64,000 bases of DNA from Chloroflexota bacterium (GTDB lineage: Bacteria > Chloroflexota > UBA6077 > CF-72): contig JAFAOS010000460.1 in the NCBI GenBank assembly GCA_019247515.1, positions 24,880-88,879 of the forward strand. The letters run 5' to 3'. Made by a program: the position numbers and the translations under genes. The number at the start of each line of letters is the position of its first letter. The stretch's first letter is position 1. Shown here one piece after another: positions 1 through 9,263 of the stretch. The notes below the pieces were generated by a model. The model saw only the letters and a list, made by a program, of their open reading frames with translations. It searched no databases and was not told the origin of the DNA.

Positions 1-168
1 TGGAGCGTTGCCAGTTGCCTCGGGTTCACTTGGCATAGTGTGTGTCACATCCTCACGGCTTGGGTCGAGCGGGGATCACCCGCGTGCACGACATTCGGAT
101 GATAGTCCGTCTCGCGGACAGGCCGCGCGCAGCTGGCATCGGCCTTGCTCTAAGCACTGCCGCTTCTC

Positions 169-1362
169 GTGATGGTGCAGGGCTACACGTGGCGCGACAT
201 GCCGCCCGGATTGCGCAAATTCGCGCGTGGCGACGTGTTCGTACACGCGGGCGAGCCCGCGACGACGGTCTTCGTGCTCAAGCGCGGCCATGCGCGGACC
301 TTCCTGCTGAGCGAGGATGGCCAGGACACCACCACCAGCATCCTGTGCGCGCCACAGGTCGTGAGTATCAGCCCGCTGTTATCGCGGCCAACCTACGATG
401 CCTTCGCCGAGGCGCTCGAGCCCGTCGAAGCCTGGGCCTGGCCGGCCGACCGTTTGTCGCGGCTTCTGCTCGTCGATCGAGAGCTGTCAGGTCTCGTGGT
501 CGGCGCACTCTCGCAGCGCCTGGCGCAAGCAGTCGCACTGTTGGGCAACGTCGCGCTGGTCGACGTGACCGAGCGGCTGCACGACGTTCAGTTGCGACTC
601 TCGGATCGCGCCAACGCGCGAGTCGCGATCACCCACCGCACGCTGGCGCAGTTGATCGGCGCTCGACCCGAGACGGTCAGCCGCAGCCTGCACCGACGTC
701 CCGCGTGGGCCTCGCCTGTTGCCGCGCCAGAGGAGCCGACGACCTGCACGTGTGCCACCCGCGACGTGGCGGCCAGCAGCTCGAGCTTCGCCGCGGGTCA
801 GCGCATTCTGCCGCCCGAACCGCACGCCCCGTGCGTGTTCCTCGTGCACGCCGGCGCGGTCCGCCTGTTCCTCGAAGATGGCCGAGGGCGCCAGGTCAGC
901 GTGGACCGCGTCGAGGCGGGGGAATACTTCGGCCTGCCCGCGCTGGCTGCGGCTTCGGCGCCCTCACTCGCCTCCGAGGCGCTGGGCGACGTGCAGTTGT
1001 CGACGTTCGACGCCGGCGCGCTGCTTCGGCTGCTGGATCGGCAGCCTGAGCTCGCCCAGACACTCATGACCCAGGTGGCGGCGCGGATCGAACGCGTCGA
1101 GCGCCGCCTGCGGCGCGCGCACGGCGCCAACGCGTGCACGCGTCTCGCCAGTCTGCTCGACGACCTCGCCGAGCAGGAAGGCGAGCTTCAAGCGGATGGC
1201 TACCGGCTGTTGCCCGCCGGCTGGACGCACGTCGCCCTCGGACGCGAGGTGGGCCTGTGTCGCGAGACGGTCACACGAGCGCTGCGCGCGCTGGCCGTCG
1301 CCGGCCGCGTGCGTCAGCGGCGTCGACGGCTGCTCGTCCGACCGATTCGGGCAGAACTTTAG
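169..1362 (+). CDS. Tandem double Crp/Fnr-type transcriptional regulator
   Basis: This 397-residue protein is about twice the usual Crp/Fnr length and reads as two Crp-like modules in one chain. Module 1 has a cNMP-binding-like beta-roll (about residues 12-100), a dimerisation-type helix and a helix-turn-helix near 152-176 (THRTLAQLIGARPETVSR). Module 2 has a second beta-roll (about 205-290), a helix and a helix-turn-helix near 352-380 (HVALGREVGLCRETVTR) with a winged tail. The first helix-turn-helix lacks a clear wing. GTG (169) and ATG (172) are adjacent start choices. It probably acts in the cytoplasm as a DNA-binding regulator, perhaps as an intramolecular pseudo-dimer (inference). Its ligand is unknown. 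The stop overlaps the convergent ABC gene by 4 nt. Confidence 0.85.
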   Translation: MMVQGYTWRDMPPGLRKFARGDVFVHAGEPATTVFVLKRGHARTFLLSEDGQDTTTSILCAPQVVSISPLLSRPTYDAFAEALEPVEAWAWPADRLSRLLLVDRELSGLVVGALSQRLAQAVALLGNVALVDVTERLHDVQLRLSDRANARVAITHRTLAQLIGARPETVSRSLHRRPAWASPVAAPEEPTTCTCATRDVAASSSSFAAGQRILPPEPHAPCVFLVHAGAVRLFLEDGRGRQVSVDRVEAGEYFGLPALAAASAPSLASEALGDVQLSTFDAGALLRLLDRQPELAQTLMTQVAARIERVERRLRRAHGANACTRLASLLDDLAEQEGELQADGYRLLPAGWTHVALGREVGLCRETVTRALRALAVAGRVRQRRRRLLVRPIRAEL

Positions 1363-3110
1363 ACCGCCACGGCTGTGAGCGCCGAGCTTTCAGTCGGCTG
1401 GGGCTCGAGCGCGATGTGGCGAGTGTGGAAGTCCGCAACTCCCTTGCGGTGCGCGATGCTGACAATGGCCGTATCCGGCAGGCGGCACTTGAGCAGCTCG
1501 TACAACTGCTGCTCGGAGTCTTCGTCCAGCGCCGCGGTGGCTTCGTCCAGGAACAGCCACTCGGGCCGCTGCAGGATGGCGCGCGCGATGGCCAGGCGCT
1601 GTTGCTCGCCGCCGCTCATCTGGAGACTCCAGTTGTCGATAGCATCCAGCTTGTCGACGAAGGCGCCCAGGCCCACAGCTTCAAGCGCCTCGCGAATGCT
1701 GGCGTCGTCCACCCCACTCGCGGCGCTCGAGCTGGGGTACAGCGCGGCATCCCGCAGCGAGCCAATCGGCAGGTATGGACGCTGCGGCAGGAACAGCAGG
1801 CGCGCCTCGCGCGGGACGTGGACCTCGCCCTGGCCAAAAGGCCAGATGCCTGCCAGGGCGCGGAACAGGGTGCTCTTGCCGACGCCGGTCGGTCCGCTGA
1901 TCATCACGCGTTCACCTGGTTCGACGGCCAGGCTCAGGTGCGGCACGATCACTCGTCCGTCCGGCAGAGCCAGGTCCAGGTTGTGGGCAGTCACCGCGGC
2001 GCGGCCGTTGGTCACGACGTTGATGCCGGTATGCCGCGCTGCCTGAGCGCGCGCGGCGTCCATGGTGTCCTGGAAGGTCAACAGGCGGTCAACGGTGGCT
2101 TTCCAGTCGGCCAGCGACCCGTAACTCTGGACGAACCATGACAAGGAGCCCTGGACCTGACCAAACGCGTTGCCGATCTGGGTCAGAACGCCGAGGCTGA
2201 TCGCGCCCGAGAAATAGCGTGGCGCGGCCACCAGGATCGGAAAGATGTCGGCCAGCTGGTCGTAACCAGTAGTCAGAAACGTCAGGTTCTTGGTGAAGCG
2301 CATCAGCTGCCACCAGTTCGCGCGAATGCGATCCACCCGCGAGTCGAGGTCGCGTCGTTCGGTCCCTTCGCCGTGGTACAGCGCGACGCCTTCCGAGTTC
2401 TCCCGCAGGCGGACCAGCCCGAAGCGCAGGTCAGCCTCGACGCGCTGCTGCTGGAAGTTGAGCCGAATCAGCGGACGCCCCACGAAGTGCGTCAGGACGC
2501 TGCCGACGATGGCGTACACCACGGCCACCCAGACCATGTAGCCAGGGATCTCGAAATTGACGGCGCCCAGGCTCAGCGCGACGGGCCCCGAGATGACCCA
2601 CAGGATGCCGACGAACGACACCAGCGTGACCACGGAGCCCAGCAGTCCAAAGGCCAGGGTCAACGTGTTGAAGGCAAACATGCGCAGGTCTTCGGCAATA
2701 CGCTGGTCCGGGTTGTCGGCGCGATCTTTACCGATCTCGAGACGGTAATAGGCATGCCCATCGAACCACTGGCTCAGGAACTGACGCGTGAGCCAGATGC
2801 GCCAGCGCATCTGCAGCATCTGCGTGAAATACAGGCGGAACACGGCGCCCACGATGAAGATCGCGGCGAGAATCGAAAATCTCAGAAGTAAAGGCCCGAA
2901 TGACTCGAAGTCCTTGTTCTGGATCGCCTCGAAGAACTCGCGGTTCCAGTCGTTGAGCAGGACGTTGAGGAACACCAGACCCAGGGTCAGGATCACGACG
3001 ATCGACAGTAGGGCGCGCGCCACCCAGCGCTCTTCCGAAGACCAGTAAGGCGCGGCAAGTTTCCAGGCTCGCCGCGTAAAACGCCAGCTGTTAGCGATTC
3101 GCGTAGACAT
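1359..3110 (-). CDS. SbmA/BacA/YddA-type ABC transporter, fused permease and ATPase
   Basis: The 583-residue half-transporter has about six membrane segments (first near residues 32-52 and 76-95) followed by an ABC ATPase. The membrane domain resembles the ABC_membrane_2 family (YddA, Rv1819c, BacA-like), with the typical stretches LNDWNREFFEAIQ and RIWLTRQFLSQW. Walker A is SGPTGVGKST (about 405-414), the signature is MSGGEQQR and Walker B is WLFLDEATAALDE. Family members move cobalamin, bleomycin-like compounds or antimicrobial peptides; the substrate here cannot be read from sequence. It works as a homodimer in the cytoplasmic membrane. The gene stands alone, divergent from the histidine kinase across a 68-bp gap. 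Confidence 0.88.
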   Translation of the reverse strand: MSTRIANSWRFTRRAWKLAAPYWSSEERWVARALLSIVVILTLGLVFLNVLLNDWNREFFEAIQNKDFESFGPLLLRFSILAAIFIVGAVFRLYFTQMLQMRWRIWLTRQFLSQWFDGHAYYRLEIGKDRADNPDQRIAEDLRMFAFNTLTLAFGLLGSVVTLVSFVGILWVISGPVALSLGAVNFEIPGYMVWVAVVYAIVGSVLTHFVGRPLIRLNFQQQRVEADLRFGLVRLRENSEGVALYHGEGTERRDLDSRVDRIRANWWQLMRFTKNLTFLTTGYDQLADIFPILVAAPRYFSGAISLGVLTQIGNAFGQVQGSLSWFVQSYGSLADWKATVDRLLTFQDTMDAARAQAARHTGINVVTNGRAAVTAHNLDLALPDGRVIVPHLSLAVEPGERVMISGPTGVGKSTLFRALAGIWPFGQGEVHVPREARLLFLPQRPYLPIGSLRDAALYPSSSAASGVDDASIREALEAVGLGAFVDKLDAIDNWSLQMSGGEQQRLAIARAILQRPEWLFLDEATAALDEDSEQQLYELLKCRLPDTAIVSIAHRKGVADFHTRHIALEPQPTESSALTAVAV

Positions 3111-3142
3111 GCTCGTTGATGGCCAACCGTATCCAACCCCCC

Positions 3143-3152
3143 GTCACGTGAC
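3143..3152. promoter_or_regulatory. Perfect 10-bp palindrome in a divergent promoter region
   Basis: GTCACGTGAC is a perfect inverted repeat lying in the 68-bp gap between the divergent ABC transporter and histidine kinase genes. Its position suits an operator shared by both promoters. The binding protein is unknown, and one short palindrome could occur by chance. Confidence 0.35.
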
Positions 3153-3178
3153 AACGAAATTCGCTTAGCATCGGCGCA

Positions 3179-4471
3179 GTGTCTGACGAAATCGTCGACA
3201 TGCAGGTCCGCCTCACCGCGCGCACCGCGACGCTGCACGCCATCACCGCCGGCCTGGCGCCGACCCTCACTGCCCCCGAGGTGGCCGCCGCGGTCATCCG
3301 CCACGCGCTGCCAGCCGTCGGCGCGAGCGCGGCGACCCTGCTGCTGCGCACCACCGACGGTCAGTCGCTCGAGCGCCTGGTGGCCACCGGCTACACGCAG
3401 GCCGTCTCCGACCAGTACCAGCGTTATCCGATGTCCACCAGCGTGCCGGCGGCAACCGTGGTGCTCACGGGCGAGCCGCTGTGGATCGAATCGGTCGCCG
3501 CGATCGCCGAAAGGTTTGCGTACTATGCCGCGCACCCGACGGGCTTCGCCGCGGCCGCGATCTTGCCTCTGGCGTCCGACCAGGGCGCCGACGGCGTGCT
3601 GGTCCTGGCTTTCGACCAGGAGCGCGTCTTCGACGCCGACGAACGCACCTTCCTGCTTGCGATCGCCGGTCAGTGCGCGGTCGCGCTCCAGCGTGCCCGA
3701 CTGCTCCGCGCCGAGCAGGACTCCCGCGCCAGGGCGGAAGCGGCGCTGCGCACGCGCGACGTGTTCCTCCGCTCGCTGGCGCACGATCTGAAAACACCGC
3801 TCTCGAGTCTGGCATGGCATGCACAGATCATGCGGCGACGCGCGCGAGAGGGACGCCTCAGTCCGGCGGCACTCGAGGACGGGCTGATGGCGATCGAGGC
3901 AACCACCAGCGAAGCAGCCGCCGCGATCGACGAGCTGCACGATCTGGCCCGACTCGGTTCCGGGGAGACGCTCGAGCTGCACCCCGCACGACTGGACCTG
4001 GTCGCCCTGGTGCAGAGCGAGATTGCCGCCCGCAACGACACGGCCCTGGCGCACCTGCGGCTGGACATTCCGCTGCCGAGCGTCGTGGTCGAAGCCGACC
4101 CCGCGCGCATCCGTCGGGTGGTCGCCAACCTGCTGGACAACGCCATCAAGTACAGCCCACCCGACAGCGAAGTGCGGGTGAGCCTGGGACTCGGCCGCGG
4201 CGCGGACGGCGAGCGCTGGGCCACGTTGCAAGTGCAGGACGACGGGCGCGGCATTCCCAACGCAGACCTGCCCCACATCTTCGAGCCCTACCGCCGTGGC
4301 CAGAACGCGGCGCGCGTCGCCGGCGAAGGCCTCGGCCTGGCGATCGTGCAGCGGCTGGTCGAGCTGCACGGCGGCCAGGTGAGCGTCACGAGCACCGAGG
4401 ACGTGGGGAGCACCTTTACGGTGCGACTACCCCACGCCTCCAGCCACGCGACGGCCGAGGGACCAGCCTAG
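3179..4471 (+). CDS. GAF-domain sensor histidine kinase (soluble)
   Basis: This 430-residue kinase has no signal peptide or membrane segment. Residues about 15-175 form a GAF-like sensory domain. A HisKA dimerisation domain follows with the phospho-accepting histidine at about 202 in SLAHDLKTPLSSL. The HATPase domain shows the N box (NLLDNAIKYSPPDS), G1 (DDGRGIP) and G2 (GEGLGLAIVQRL). It should autophosphorylate in the cytoplasm and pass phosphate to a response regulator, but no partner gene lies beside it, so it is an orphan here. The start is GTG. Its stop overlaps the convergent hydrolase gene by 4 nt. Confidence 0.9.
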   Translation: MSDEIVDMQVRLTARTATLHAITAGLAPTLTAPEVAAAVIRHALPAVGASAATLLLRTTDGQSLERLVATGYTQAVSDQYQRYPMSTSVPAATVVLTGEPLWIESVAAIAERFAYYAAHPTGFAAAAILPLASDQGADGVLVLAFDQERVFDADERTFLLAIAGQCAVALQRARLLRAEQDSRARAEAALRTRDVFLRSLAHDLKTPLSSLAWHAQIMRRRAREGRLSPAALEDGLMAIEATTSEAAAAIDELHDLARLGSGETLELHPARLDLVALVQSEIAARNDTALAHLRLDIPLPSVVVEADPARIRRVVANLLDNAIKYSPPDSEVRVSLGLGRGADGERWATLQVQDDGRGIPNADLPHIFEPYRRGQNAARVAGEGLGLAIVQRLVELHGGQVSVTSTEDVGSTFTVRLPHASSHATAEGPA

Positions 4472-5241
4472 CCGACGTGCTGGGCGGCGGCCGCTGCCGG
4501 CTGATGCGCGTGCAGGAAGCGGCGTATGTGCGCCAGCGCCTGAGCGATCTGCTCCTTTGACTCCTTCCAGGGGTACAGGCTGACTTCGGCATGCGGCGCC
4601 AGGCGTGCGCTTTCCATGGCCACCGCGTACGGATGCGCGGGGACGTCGTCCGGCAGAATCAGAACCGGCGTTTGGCAATTCCGCACGAACTCACGGCTGA
4701 CGGTGAACACGAAGTCCGCATCAGTGCGATACATCGAATTGAGGAAGGCGTCCGCCATCGCCATCGTGATTGTCGGGTCCCGCGCGCACAGGCCGGGCGC
4801 CCACCCTTTGATGTTGTTGTCGTAGAAGAGGTCCGGCATCTCGGGGCGGAAGCCGCTGGGCTGGGCCAGCACCGCCGCGACGATGCGGCCTGGCGCTCGA
4901 CGCAACAGGTTCCAGATGAACGGCCCACCGATACAGAAGCCAAGCACCATGAATTCCTGGACGCCCAGGTGATCCATGAGGCCAAGCTGGTCGTCGGCGT
5001 ACGCGTCCCAGGGCCGGTCGATCTCGAGCGGACCGCTGGACTGACCTCCGTTCGCATTGCGCAGGTCCATCGCGATGCAGCGGTACGCGTCCTTCAGCTC
5101 CTCTATCGCATTGAACGGCGCGTTACCGGTGAAGAAGCCGATATTCGAATTCAGGCCGCCACCCGCGATCAGCAGCAGGGGGAAGCCGGACCCGGCCTCC
5201 TCGTAGTGAATGCGGACGTCGCCTCTCTCGTAGAACGGCAT
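4468..5241 (-). CDS. Alpha/beta hydrolase with a cysteine at the nucleophile position
   Basis: The 257-residue protein has the alpha/beta-hydrolase fold order: an oxyanion-hole strand (LLLIAGGGLNS), a DLRNANGGQSSG loop and a nucleophile elbow near residue 103. The elbow reads G-F-C-I-G-G, so the usual serine is cysteine, as in dienelactone hydrolases. A C-terminal acid candidate is in LILPDDVPAHP, but the expected catalytic histidine loop reads YPWKESKEQ, without an obvious histidine. Substrate is unknown. It lies 12 nt downstream of the flavoprotein gene and is probably co-transcribed with it. A good ribosome site (AAGGAG) sits about 8 nt before the ATG. Confidence 0.82.
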   Translation of the reverse strand: MPFYERGDVRIHYEEAGSGFPLLLIAGGGLNSNIGFFTGNAPFNAIEELKDAYRCIAMDLRNANGGQSSGPLEIDRPWDAYADDQLGLMDHLGVQEFMVLGFCIGGPFIWNLLRRAPGRIVAAVLAQPSGFRPEMPDLFYDNNIKGWAPGLCARDPTITMAMADAFLNSMYRTDADFVFTVSREFVRNCQTPVLILPDDVPAHPYAVAMESARLAPHAEVSLYPWKESKEQIAQALAHIRRFLHAHQPAAAAAQHVG

Positions 5242-5253
5242 GCCAGGTCTCCT

Positions 5254-6672
5254 TTAGCTGTCGAGCGTCAGAAACAGATTATTCAACGATTCCGCCAGCG
5301 TCGGGTGCGCAAAGACGCCTTCCTTGATCGTGGTATACGGCAGTCCGCCCATCATCGCCACCTGGAGAACCGCCATGATCTCGCCACCCTCGAGCCCGAG
5401 GATGGCGCAGCCCAGGATCTGTTGCGACTCCGCGTCCACGACCGCCTTCATCACGCCGCGCGTTTCCCCGACCTCGCGCGCCCTGGCCACGCGATCCATG
5501 GGCAACTTCGCCACCCGTACGTTGCGCCCCTGCCTCCGCGCCTCCGTCTCGCTCAGGCCGACCCTGCCCAGTTGCGGGTCGATGAACACGGTATAGGGCA
5601 CCAGTCGCTCGCGCACCGAGGCGTTGCCGCCTTCCAGCACGTTCGCGCGCGCGATTCGAAAATCGTCGTACGAGATGTGGGTAAAAGCGGGTCCGCCGCG
5701 GACGTCGCCCAGCGCGTACACGCCGGGGACGCTGGTCTGGAGTCGATCGTCGGTCCGAATGAAGCCGTGCGCGTCCGGCTGGATGCCCGCGCTGGGCAGA
5801 TCCAGCTGCTCGGTATTGGGAACACGCCCGGTGGCCACCAGCAGGTGTGATCCGTCCAGCCCACGCTCCGCTCCATCCGCCGAACGCACTTTCAGCTGGA
5901 CGCCGTGCGAGTCCCCCGCGACGTGGAGCGCCGTCGTCTCGAGCAGGACTTCCAGTCCGTCCTGTCGCAGAATTTCGGCCACCGCGTCGGCAATGTCCGG
6001 GTCTTCGCGGGGCAGAAGTCGCGGGCCACGCTGCACGAGCGTGACCCGGCTGCCGAAACGACGAAACATCTGACCGAATTCCAGGCCCACGTAGCCTCCG
6101 CCCAGCACGATCAAATGCTCCGGCACGTGGACAAGCTCCATGATGCGCGTCGAATCCAGCCAGTCGATGCCGTCCAGTCCGGGGAGCGACGGCACGGCCG
6201 GCCGCAACCCGGTGTTGATGAACACCAGCCGCGACTCGAACCGACGTCGCGATGGATCAATATTGGGCGACTCCACTTCGACGGCATGCGGTCCGACGAA
6301 ATGCGCCGTTCCGCGCACCAGCGTCAGCCCAGCGGTGTTGTCAATCGAGCGTTGGCTGCCGGCGCGCCAGCTCTGGACGGTGGCTTCCTTGCGCGCATGG
6401 ACGCGCTCCAGGTCGATCTCGATCTGACCGTCGGGCACGTGGACGCCGTACTCCGCCGCTCGGCGAACGACGTCCGCTACACGCGCGCTGGCGACCATCG
6501 TCTTGGTTGGCGTGCAGCCAACGTTGACGCACGTGCCACCCACGTTGGCCGCCTCGACCAGCACTGTTTGCCGACCCGAGCGAGCCAGCTCGCGAGCGAG
6601 CGGCGTGCCGCCCTGACCCGACCCGATGACCAGGGCATCGATGCTCTCGACGCCCGGCTGAGCAGCTGTCAT
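5254..6672 (-). CDS. Mercuric-reductase-like FAD pyridine nucleotide-disulfide oxidoreductase
   Basis: This 472-residue class I flavoprotein disulfide reductase has an N-terminal FAD motif ([12 protein letters not shown]), the redox-active pair Cys48/Cys53 in [14 protein letters not shown], an NAD(P)-binding [11 protein letters not shown], a second FAD contact ([14 protein letters not shown]) and a dimerisation domain ending in FAHPTLAES with the catalytic His-Glu pair. There is no N-terminal HMA domain and no C-terminal Cys-Cys pair, so mercury reduction itself is unlikely. It may be a general disulfide or quinone reductase of the cytoplasm. It forms a short operon with the downstream hydrolase. 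Confidence 0.9.
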   Translation of the reverse strand: MTAAQPGVESIDALVIGSGQGGTPLARELARSGRQTVLVEAANVGGTCVNVGCTPTKTMVASARVADVVRRAAEYGVHVPDGQIEIDLERVHARKEATVQSWRAGSQRSIDNTAGLTLVRGTAHFVGPHAVEVESPNIDPSRRRFESRLVFINTGLRPAVPSLPGLDGIDWLDSTRIMELVHVPEHLIVLGGGYVGLEFGQMFRRFGSRVTLVQRGPRLLPREDPDIADAVAEILRQDGLEVLLETTALHVAGDSHGVQLKVRSADGAERGLDGSHLLVATGRVPNTEQLDLPSAGIQPDAHGFIRTDDRLQTSVPGVYALGDVRGGPAFTHISYDDFRIARANVLEGGNASVRERLVPYTVFIDPQLGRVGLSETEARRQGRNVRVAKLPMDRVARAREVGETRGVMKAVVDAESQQILGCAILGLEGGEIMAVLQVAMMGGLPYTTIKEGVFAHPTLAESLNNLFLTLDS

Positions 6673-6752
6673 AGCGCTAAAAGGCTACTCGGAATTCGCT
6701 GAGCGACGGCTGAGGGGCGCAATGTTGCACACTGTTGACTTGCGGTGAACGC

Positions 6753-7877
6753 GTGAACGAGTACGTCCTGGCGCGTGGCCTTTATCGCGGCGCGATCTGC
6801 CTCGTGGTGCTCGTCGTGCTGATCGCTCTCGGCCTCGAGCTCAAGTGGCTGCTGTTGCAGCTGTTTGCCGCGGGCATGGTCGCCGCGGCAATGTCCCCCG
6901 TCGTCAATTTGATGACCGCCTCGACGCGCGCGCAATCCTGGCGATGGCGGCCGCCGGCCGCCCTGGTGGTCATCGCCGTGTATCTGGTCGTCGGTGGATT
7001 CTTCCTGGTGCTGAGCGCAATTCTGGTCCAGGCGCTGCTCGAGCAGGGCGCCACGCTGGTGCAAGAGGTGCCGCGCATCGCGGCCAAGCTGCAGGACTGG
7101 TACACCGTTCTGAGCGCGCGTTCGACCCTGCTCGCCGAGCTGGACCCGTGGACACTCCTCGGCGGCACACGTGGCATTAGCGAGTGGGCCATTTCGATGC
7201 TCGGCAACGTGTTGAACGCTGCCACGCTGGTGTTTGCAATCTTCGGCGGCGCGATCAACGTCATCTTCGTCCTGTTCGTCGCGCTGTATTTGACACTCGA
7301 CGGCAGCGCGATTTGCGACTACCTGCTGGTATTTCTGCCGCGCAGCCGCCGCGTTCAATCGCGTCGTCTGGTCGGGCAGATCTCGACGCGCCTGGGCCAG
7401 TGGTTCGTCGGCGAGGCCATCGTGTGTTTGATCGTGGGCACCGGCGCCGCCATCGCGTTCGGCATTCTCGGTGTGCCGGGCGCCGCCTTCCTGGGCGTAC
7501 TGTGGGCCGTGGCCGAGTTGATTCCCGGCATTGGACCGTTCATTGCCGCGATTCCGTCGATTGCGCTCGGCTTTATCGGCGGCTTCGAGACCGGCATCGC
7601 CGCGACAGTCTTCACGTTGATCTGGAGCCAGATCGAAAACAACGTCATCGTGCCGCGTGTGATGGGCCACGCCGTCAAGCTCAACCCGCTGGTGGTGCTG
7701 GTAGCGGTCTTCACCGGCTACGAGCTCATCGGTCTGGCGGGCGCGCTGTTCGCGGTGCCGGTGGCCGCCTCACTGGCGGTGATTGTCGACGAGTTCCACC
7801 ACGAGCGGCTCCTCAGCGAACAGGACAGTCTGAACGGACAGACAGTGAGCGCGTGGTCGATCTCCGAGACGAACTGA
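6753..7877 (+). CDS. AI-2E family membrane transporter
   Basis: The polytopic protein has about eight membrane segments and the AI-2E family (PF01594; YdiK/TqsA/PerM) C-terminal motif IENNVIVPRVMG followed by LNPLVVLVAVFTG. Family members export signalling molecules, ions or other small solutes; the substrate here is unknown. I chose GTG at 6753 (VNEYVLARG). A TTG at 6735 would add six residues, and neither has a clear ribosome site. The 3' end overlaps the next gene by 25 nt, so the two are probably co-translated. Confidence 0.85.
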   Translation: MNEYVLARGLYRGAICLVVLVVLIALGLELKWLLLQLFAAGMVAAAMSPVVNLMTASTRAQSWRWRPPAALVVIAVYLVVGGFFLVLSAILVQALLEQGATLVQEVPRIAAKLQDWYTVLSARSTLLAELDPWTLLGGTRGISEWAISMLGNVLNAATLVFAIFGGAINVIFVLFVALYLTLDGSAICDYLLVFLPRSRRVQSRRLVGQISTRLGQWFVGEAIVCLIVGTGAAIAFGILGVPGAAFLGVLWAVAELIPGIGPFIAAIPSIALGFIGGFETGIAATVFTLIWSQIENNVIVPRVMGHAVKLNPLVVLVAVFTGYELIGLAGALFAVPVAASLAVIVDEFHHERLLSEQDSLNGQTVSAWSISETN

Positions 7878-9124
7878 ACGCGAACGGCACTCACGTCCAG
7901 CCGGATACGCCGCAGGTCCAGCTGCGGCTCCTCGCGCGCCTGGGTCAGGCGCTGTGCACCGGCGGCGACCCGGTCAGCTCAACGCGCGACGCGTTGTTGC
8001 GTGTCACGAGGACATTCGGCATACAGGACATCGAGATCGGTGTCCTGCCGACGTTGGTCTTCATTCGCGCTGGCCAGGATGCTCCCGCGGTCGAGGTGGC
8101 ATCGGTGGCCGCCTCCGGACCCGACAAGACCCTGCGGCTTGACCAGATCAGCGTGCTGTACGCGATCGTGCGGCAGGTGGAGTCCGGGCGACTCTCAGCA
8201 GTGGACGCCATGGCGCGCGTCGACGAGATGTGGCGATTGCCACCCCGCTTCGGCCTGGCCGCGCGCGTGCTCGGGCATGCGATTCTCGTCGTTGGCCTCG
8301 GGTTGATCCTGACCCCGCGTCTCAACGCGCTGATCTGGTGCGTCGGTCTGGGTCTGCTGGTCGGCCTGGCCAAGGAGCTGGGCGAGCAGTGGGAAACCAC
8401 CGACGTCCTGCTGCCGGTGGTCGCCTCGTTGCTCGTGTCCTTGATCGTCTTTCGGGCGACAATGGCCGGCCAGATCGTCTCGCCGCTGCTGCTCCTGATT
8501 CCGCCGTTGATCACGTTTCTGCCAGGTGGCATGTTGACGACCGCAATGATCGAGCTGGCGGATGGTAATCCGATATCCGGAGCCACTCGGCTCATCGCCG
8601 GCGCCACGCAGGTCCTGCTGCTGGTGTTTGGCATCGTCGCCGGCGAAAGTCTGGTCGGGATCGCGGCCGATCAGGCGTACGCGATACGGACCGACAATCT
8701 CATCGGCTGGTGGGCGCCCGTCGTCGGTCCGCTCGTGTTCGCGATTGGCATCGAGCTGAATTCGGTCGGTCCGCCGCGGTCGCTGCCCTGGCTCATCTTC
8801 GTGGTGTACGTCGCGTGGGCCGGTGAGTCGGTCGGCAGCGCGACCCTCGGCGGCTATGTGGGCGGTTTCTTCGGCGCGCTGGTGATGACTGTCGTGGCGT
8901 ACACCGTGGACCGCTTTCCGAGTGCGCCTCCGTCGCGCGTTCTGTTTTTGCCGGCGTTCTGGCTGCTGGTTCCAGGTTCGCTTGCCGTGGTGAGCGTTGC
9001 CGAGCTGGTGGGCAGCGATCTGGAAGTGTCAGTGGCGAAACTGACCGCGACGGCTTTCACCATCGTGGCGATTGCGCTGGGTGTGCTCGTGGGCGTGGCC
9101 GTCTCGCGCCGAGCGAGGCGATGA
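7853..9124 (+). CDS. ThrE-like threonine/serine exporter family protein
   Basis: The 423-residue protein has a soluble N-terminal region of about 120 residues (LLARLGQALCTGGDPVSSTRD opening type), then about ten membrane helices. This is the ThrE_1 plus ThrE_2 layout of the threonine/serine exporter family (PF06738, PF12821). Typical stretches are LIPPLITFLPGGMLTTAMIEL and SVGSATLGGYVGGFFGAL. It should work in the cytoplasmic membrane, but amino-acid export is inferred from family only. The GTG start at 7853 lies inside the end of the AI-2E gene. Upstream codons in this frame belong to that gene's other frame and do not look like ThrE. Confidence 0.82.
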   Translation: MVDLRDELNANGTHVQPDTPQVQLRLLARLGQALCTGGDPVSSTRDALLRVTRTFGIQDIEIGVLPTLVFIRAGQDAPAVEVASVAASGPDKTLRLDQISVLYAIVRQVESGRLSAVDAMARVDEMWRLPPRFGLAARVLGHAILVVGLGLILTPRLNALIWCVGLGLLVGLAKELGEQWETTDVLLPVVASLLVSLIVFRATMAGQIVSPLLLLIPPLITFLPGGMLTTAMIELADGNPISGATRLIAGATQVLLLVFGIVAGESLVGIAADQAYAIRTDNLIGWWAPVVGPLVFAIGIELNSVGPPRSLPWLIFVVYVAWAGESVGSATLGGYVGGFFGALVMTVVAYTVDRFPSAPPSRVLFLPAFWLLVPGSLAVVSVAELVGSDLEVSVAKLTATAFTIVAIALGVLVGVAVSRRARR

Positions 9125-9263
9125 CGCGCGACTCCCTGGGTCGTGTGACGCGGGCCATGCCCCACACTAACATGTCGCAACGTGGACGACTGAATTCGCC
9201 GATCGATTCGACGCTGGGCGCCAGCTGGCTTCGAAGCTGACCGAGCTCGAGGGACCCGACACG

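Noticed and set aside
39-56. A TGTGTGTCACA-like sequence before the double Crp/Fnr gene as an autoregulatory Crp box.
   Set aside because: The half-sites are not separated as in TGTGA-N6-TCACA, and the match could be chance.
5254-6672. Calling this a mercuric reductase (merA).
   Set aside because: The C-terminal Cys-Cys pair and the HMA domain are missing, and no mer genes are nearby.
7184-7852. Upstream extension of the ThrE-like gene to 646 codons.
   Set aside because: The extra 223 codons overlap the AI-2E gene in another frame and are Arg-rich without ThrE similarity.
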